From the NCBI GenBank assembly GCA_902801805.1, contig CADCJP010000029.1, positions 1-15,520 on the forward strand: a stretch of DNA of 15,520 nucleotides, written 5' to 3'. This document shows positions 14,757 to 15,520 of the stretch, one piece after another. Source of the DNA: an uncultured Erysipelotrichaceae bacterium. Lineage in GTDB: Bacteria; Bacillota_I; Bacilli_A; RFN20; CAG-826. The first letter of the stretch is position 1. Every line of letters starts with the position of its first letter. A program made the position numbers and the translations under genes. The notes beneath the pieces were generated by a model. That model was given only the letters and a program-made list of their open reading frames with translations, did not search any database and had not been told where the DNA came from.

Positions 14757-15520
14757 ATGGAAAAAATAAGAATTAATATGTTATCTCAAGCCACATCTGT
14801 GGATGGTCAAGGTGTTGGTAGTGCTTATATCGAACAAGTCGCATTAGTGAAAGAAAACGATGATATCTTTGAAGTGGAAGTTAATGGTAACTTTGATATC
14901 TATCACATGCACACGTTTAATCCTCAATATGTCATGAGATTAAATAGACGTCATATTAACGTCACTTATGTGCATTGCTTACCTGAAACATTTGATGGCT
15001 CATTAAAGATGCCTAAACCAATCTTCTGGGCATTTAAAAAATACGTTAAACACGCTTATAGAAAAGCCGATGAAGCTGTCGTGGTTAATCCAATCTTTAT
15101 TGAACCATTAGTGAAACTAGGTTTAAAAAGAGAAAACATTACCTATATCCCTAACTTCGTGGATCATGAAAAGTTCCATGAATTACCAATCGAAGAAAGA
15201 AACGCTTTAAGAGATAAATATGGTATCCCACATGATAAGTTCGTGGTGATGGGATGCGGACAAGTCCAAACAAGAAAAGGCGTTAAAGATTATGTGGAAT
15301 GCGCGAAACGCAATCCTGATAAAGTCTTCGTCTGGGCGGGTGGCTTCTCCTTTGGTGCAATCACTGATGGTTATAAAGAACTTAAAGCCATCATGGATAA
15401 TCCTCCAGAAAACGTGAAGTTCATTGGTATTATTCCAAGAACTGAAATGAACGGCATCTTCAATATGTGTGACTTATTATTCATGCCATCATTTGATGAA
15501 TTATTCCCAATGTCTATCTT
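14757..15520 (+). CDS. Family GT4 glycosyltransferase, probably glycolipid-forming (CpoA-like), 3' end outside the window
   Basis: The frame opens at ATG 14757 and is still open at the right edge (254 full codons). It begins MEKIRINMLSQAT then GQGVGSAYIEQV, which resembles the start of CpoA-type glycosyltransferases of Streptococcus and relatives that add a sugar to a glucosyl-diacylglycerol membrane lipid. Other matches are DIYHMHTFNPQY, VTYVHCLPETFDGS, VTVNP-like VVVNPIFIEPL, YIPNFVDHEKFH, the donor-domain opening GQVQTRKGVKDYVE, VWAGGFSFG, and PSFDELFPMSI, where the GT4 E-x7-E motif begins. The GT-B fold is therefore clear, with the acceptor half first. Such enzymes are membrane-associated at the inner face. 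No Shine-Dalgarno site is seen. GT4 family is firm; the lipid acceptor is inferred from recall of related sequences. Confidence 0.85.
   Translation, partial: MEKIRINMLSQATSVDGQGVGSAYIEQVALVKENDDIFEVEVNGNFDIYHMHTFNPQYVMRLNRRHINVTYVHCLPETFDGSLKMPKPIFWAFKKYVKHAYRKADEAVVVNPIFIEPLVKLGLKRENITYIPNFVDHEKFHELPIEERNALRDKYGIPHDKFVVMGCGQVQTRKGVKDYVECAKRNPDKVFVWAGGFSFGAITDGYKELKAIMDNPPENVKFIGIIPRTEMNGIFNMCDLLFMPSFDELFPMSI

Noticed and set aside
1..15520. CRISPR arrays, tRNA or rRNA genes, insertion sequences, origins
   Set aside because: No regularly spaced repeats, cloverleaf-type sequence, transposase motifs or DnaA-box clusters were seen on either strand.
1..15520. Mycoplasma genetic code (TGA as Trp)
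   Set aside because: All Trp codons in the intact genes are TGG and none contains an in-frame TGA. Reading TGA as Trp would not rescue tldE, because TAA follows five codons later.

Overview
The window looks like a chromosomal piece of a low-GC, AT-rich Gram-positive-type bacterium. It is probably an uncultured gut member of the Bacilli near Erysipelotrichales, RF39 or Acholeplasma. The evidence is AGGAGG-type Shine-Dalgarno sites, TTGACA/TATAAT promoters, lipoprotein and C-terminal membrane-anchor signals, and a CpoA-like glycolipid glycosyltransferase. Trp is written TGG, every intact gene ends in TAA or TAG, and no intact gene contains an in-frame TGA, so nothing calls for the Mycoplasma code. 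The lineage is inferred, not shown.

Layout. 1-132: tail of an unidentified plus-strand gene and its terminator. 272-2691: a strong promoter with a perfect palindrome at its start site, then a secreted perforin-like (MACPF) protein with an InlB-type repeat and a GLUG-like beta-helix tail. 2712-4549: a bidirectional terminator and, convergent, a secreted membrane-anchored endonuclease I. 4581-7111 (minus): tldD followed by its partner tldE/pmbA. TldD is intact; tldE carries an internal deletion with a frameshift. 7112-7733: a long intergenic region with a dyad, a candidate structured RNA ending in a terminator, and a second promoter. 7734-14556: an oligopeptide ABC transporter operon in the order B-C-D-F-A. 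14557-14756: a terminator, a candidate ~50-nt RNA and a promoter. 14757 to the end: the first 254 codons of a family GT4 glycosyltransferase.

How the genes fit together. The opp operon is a self-contained peptide importer: two permeases, two ATPases and a lipoprotein receptor set apart by a strong hairpin. Its OppD carries about 210-225 extra residues of charged helix between the Q-loop and the ABC signature. The perforin-like protein and the anchored nuclease are both exported, face each other and share one terminator. They could act on neighbouring cells or on host material, but that link is inference. TldD/TldE normally form a heterodimeric protease, so the broken tldE raises the question of whether the pair works in this genome or whether the break is an assembly error.

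The most unusual items are the MACPF-InlB-GLUG protein, the OppD insertion, the damaged tldE, the Cys-containing C-terminal anchor of the nuclease, and two candidate small RNAs.
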